The position numbers and the translations under genes are program-made. 8,127 bases of DNA from Armatimonadota bacterium (GTDB lineage Bacteria; Armatimonadota; Chthonomonadetes; Chthonomonadales; Chthonomonadaceae): contig JAPLCR010000514.1 in assembly GCA_026392135.1 (NCBI GenBank), positions 1-8,127 on the forward strand, given 5' to 3'. The notes beneath the pieces are model-generated. The model did not search any database. It was given only the letters and a program-made list of their open reading frames with translations, and was not told where the DNA came from. Position 1 is the stretch's first letter, and each line of letters begins with the position of its first letter. Positions 6,771 through 8,127 of the stretch are shown here, piece after piece.

Positions 6771-6797
6771 TTCAGATTCCTCCTATAACTGCCTCCC

Positions 6798-6816
6798 ATG
6801 GAGCAATATACTCCAT
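6798..6816. promoter_or_regulatory. Inverted repeat in the promoter region of the DUF1549-DUF1501 operon
   Basis: atggag (6798-6803) and ctccat (6811-6816) form a perfect 6-bp inverted repeat with a 7-base AT-rich centre. On the minus strand the centre contains TATATT (6810-6805), a possible -10 box about 94 bases before the ATG at 6711; I see no good -35. An operator covering the -10 is one reading. The rest of the 132-bp gap (6712-6843) is AT-rich and holds only the leader-like ORF and the ribosome binding site. Confidence 0.35.
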
Positions 6817-6843
6817 AATTTGCTCATATTACACAACAAGCCT

Positions 6844-8127
6844 TTACGCTGCCGAAGTCAGCTCTCCGTCGCTAGAAGAGTGATGTAGCGTTACTCGGTT
6901 TCTGCCCTCCTGCTTTGAGCGGTAGAGTGCGAAGTCGGCTTCCCCTAACACCTCTGTCGCCGACTTGCTATCTGCCCTAAGAGCGGATACGCCCAAGCTC
7001 AGGGTGATGGGTCGCATCGCCCAAGGAAAGGACTCTACCGCCTTCCGTATGCGCTCGGCGACCTGGAATGCCCCCTCTGCATCCGTATTCACCAGCACCA
7101 TTACAAACTCTTCGCCTCCATAGCGGGCTACGCAGTCAGTCCCTCGTGCCGTGTCGCGAATCAGGGTAGCCACCGTTTTTAGTACTTCATCTCCTGCGGG
7201 GTGCCCAAACGAGTCGTTGAAGCGTTTAAAGTAGTCTACGTCCGCCATAATGACCGCAAGGGGAGTAAAGTGCCTCTGCGCCCTCATATACTCCTGATTG
7301 AGATTCTCCTGAAAGGCACGGTGGTTGGACAACCCAGTCAGCCCATCTGTCAACGCCTGCTGATGAAGCAGTGCGTTTACGCGCCAAAGCTCCTTCTGCT
7401 TGCCCTCCAACTCTTCGCTATACTGCCTCACCTGCTGCTCAGTGCGCTTCATCTGAGTAATATCAATCAGTGTATGAATGGCTCCTGTAATCGTTCCATT
7501 GAAGCTGGTGAGTGGTATCGCATTCCATAATAGGTAACGCTCAATACTGCCCTTTTCCTTGAAGTGCCACTCATAATCACTAATATGCTTGCCCTCTAAC
7601 AGCTCTCCTATCTCTTGTTCTAGCTCAGGGCGCATCTCTAAAGGTGTAATTGTATCTAAGAGGCTCTCTTCATATATCATTTTACCTTGTAGGTTGATAA
7701 GCGATTCAAAGGCACGGTTCCACTCTTGAACCCGCCCCATCTCGTCGATGGTAACTCCCGCGATGGGCAAACCCAAGAATAGCTCAGAAAAGCGTTGTTG
7801 TGCGGCGTGAAGCGATGAGACCATGTTCGCCATCTGCTTGTGTATGGTAATGATACGTGAACCGACCTCAAGCCGTGCCATTAGTTCGCCGCTATCGAGA
7901 GGCTTAACCAAAAAGTCGTCTGCCCCCGCCTGCAACCCTAAAACCTTGTCTTCAACCTGGCTCTTCGCGGTTAATAGAATAAAATAGGTATAGAGCGTAT
8001 CTGAGTAGTCACGGACGAGTCTGCACAGCTGTAGACCATCCATTTCGGGCATCTCCCAGTCCGAAATGACGACCTCAAAAGGGGTGGATTGAAACATCGC
8101 CCACGCGAGAGCACCATTTTCGGCACA
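6844..8127 (-). CDS. Response regulator with PAS and GGDEF domains (diguanylate cyclase), 5' end outside the window
   Basis: The frame is open to the window edge, and the ten codons upstream of the ATG at 8097 (CAENGALAWA) continue the receiver fold, so the gene starts outside and that ATG is internal. Counting from it: the REC domain has phospho-acceptor Asp13 (VISDWEMPEMDG), Thr43 (LLTAK) and Lys65 (LVKPLD). A PAS domain lies at about 103-218 (GVTIDEMGRVQEWNRAFESL, ending in IDITQMKR), then a short coiled linker to about 247. The GGDEF domain (248-405) has DGLTGLSNHRAF, metal-binding DVD (286-288), active-site YGGEEF (326-331) and the inhibitory I-site R318-x-x-D321 five residues before it. 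It should make cyclic di-GMP from two GTP in response to phosphorylation and a PAS signal, with product feedback. No EAL domain and no membrane segment is seen. Its partner kinase is not in view. It is 132 bp upstream of the next gene and probably a separate unit. Confidence 0.93.
   Translation of the reverse strand, partial: CAENGALAWAMFQSTPFEVVISDWEMPEMDGLQLCRLVRDYSDTLYTYFILLTAKSQVEDKVLGLQAGADDFLVKPLDSGELMARLEVGSRIITIHKQMANMVSSLHAAQQRFSELFLGLPIAGVTIDEMGRVQEWNRAFESLINLQGKMIYEESLLDTITPLEMRPELEQEIGELLEGKHISDYEWHFKEKGSIERYLLWNAIPLTSFNGTITGAIHTLIDITQMKRTEQQVRQYSEELEGKQKELWRVNALLHQQALTDGLTGLSNHRAFQENLNQEYMRAQRHFTPLAVIMADVDYFKRFNDSFGHPAGDEVLKTVATLIRDTARGTDCVARYGGEEFVMVLVNTDAEGAFQVAERIRKAVESFPWAMRPITLSLGVSALRADSKSATEVLGEADFALYRSKQEGRNRVTLHHSSSDGELTSAA

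Noticed and set aside
1..8127. CRISPR array, tRNA or rRNA genes
   Set aside because: I found no regularly spaced repeats and no cloverleaf or conserved rRNA segments; coding regions fill almost all of the window.

Overview
The window suggests a Gram-negative-type bacterium from a lineage that uses DUF1501/DUF1549/DUF1553 gene pairs with a Planctomycete-type cytochrome c domain. Such pairs are typical of Planctomycetota, Verrucomicrobiota, some Acidobacteriota and Armatimonadota. GC is moderate, mostly about 55-57% in lines I counted by hand. Nothing here fixes the phylum; Armatimonadota or a planctomycete relative would both fit. All convincing genes lie on the minus strand, so the biological order runs from right to left.

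Layout in transcription order: (1) 8127-6844 is a regulatory protein cut by the window edge, with REC, PAS and GGDEF domains (a diguanylate cyclase response regulator). (2) 6843-6712 is a 132-bp AT-rich intergenic region with a candidate promoter, a small inverted repeat and a tiny leader-like ORF with a perfect AGGAGG. (3) 6711-3661 encodes a 1016-residue secreted DUF1549/DUF1553 protein with a CxxCH-containing N-terminal domain. (4) Four bases later, 3656-2232 (GTG start) encodes a 474-residue Tat-exported DUF1501 protein; the two form a clear operon. (5) 2135-1453 is a vapB-vapC-type toxin-antitoxin pair with a 4-base ATGA overlap and its own likely promoter. (6) 1342-116 encodes MoeA, molybdopterin molybdenumtransferase. 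(7) 115-1 is an intergenic tail with two hairpins, one a possible terminator and one part of a repeat-like element running off the edge.

The most interesting structure is a direct repeat. The last 54 bases of the DUF1501 gene, ending exactly on its stop codon, occur again without a mismatch at 1362-1415 (58 of 60 if extended), just upstream of moeA. The two copies bracket the toxin-antitoxin module with a period of 870 bp. Removing one copy and the module between would leave moeA starting 19 bases after the DUF1501 stop, with its ribosome binding site intact, which is a normal operon junction. The likely history is that a vapBC cassette entered the DUF1549-DUF1501-moeA transcription unit at the 3' end of the DUF1501 gene and duplicated or replaced that end.

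Functionally, the DUF1549/DUF1501 pair should act in the cell envelope, with one partner carrying a candidate heme site. MoeA serves molybdenum cofactor synthesis in the cytoplasm. The toxin-antitoxin pair is an accessory insertion, and the cyclase is probably a separate signalling gene. I found no tRNA, rRNA, CRISPR array or recognisable transposase.
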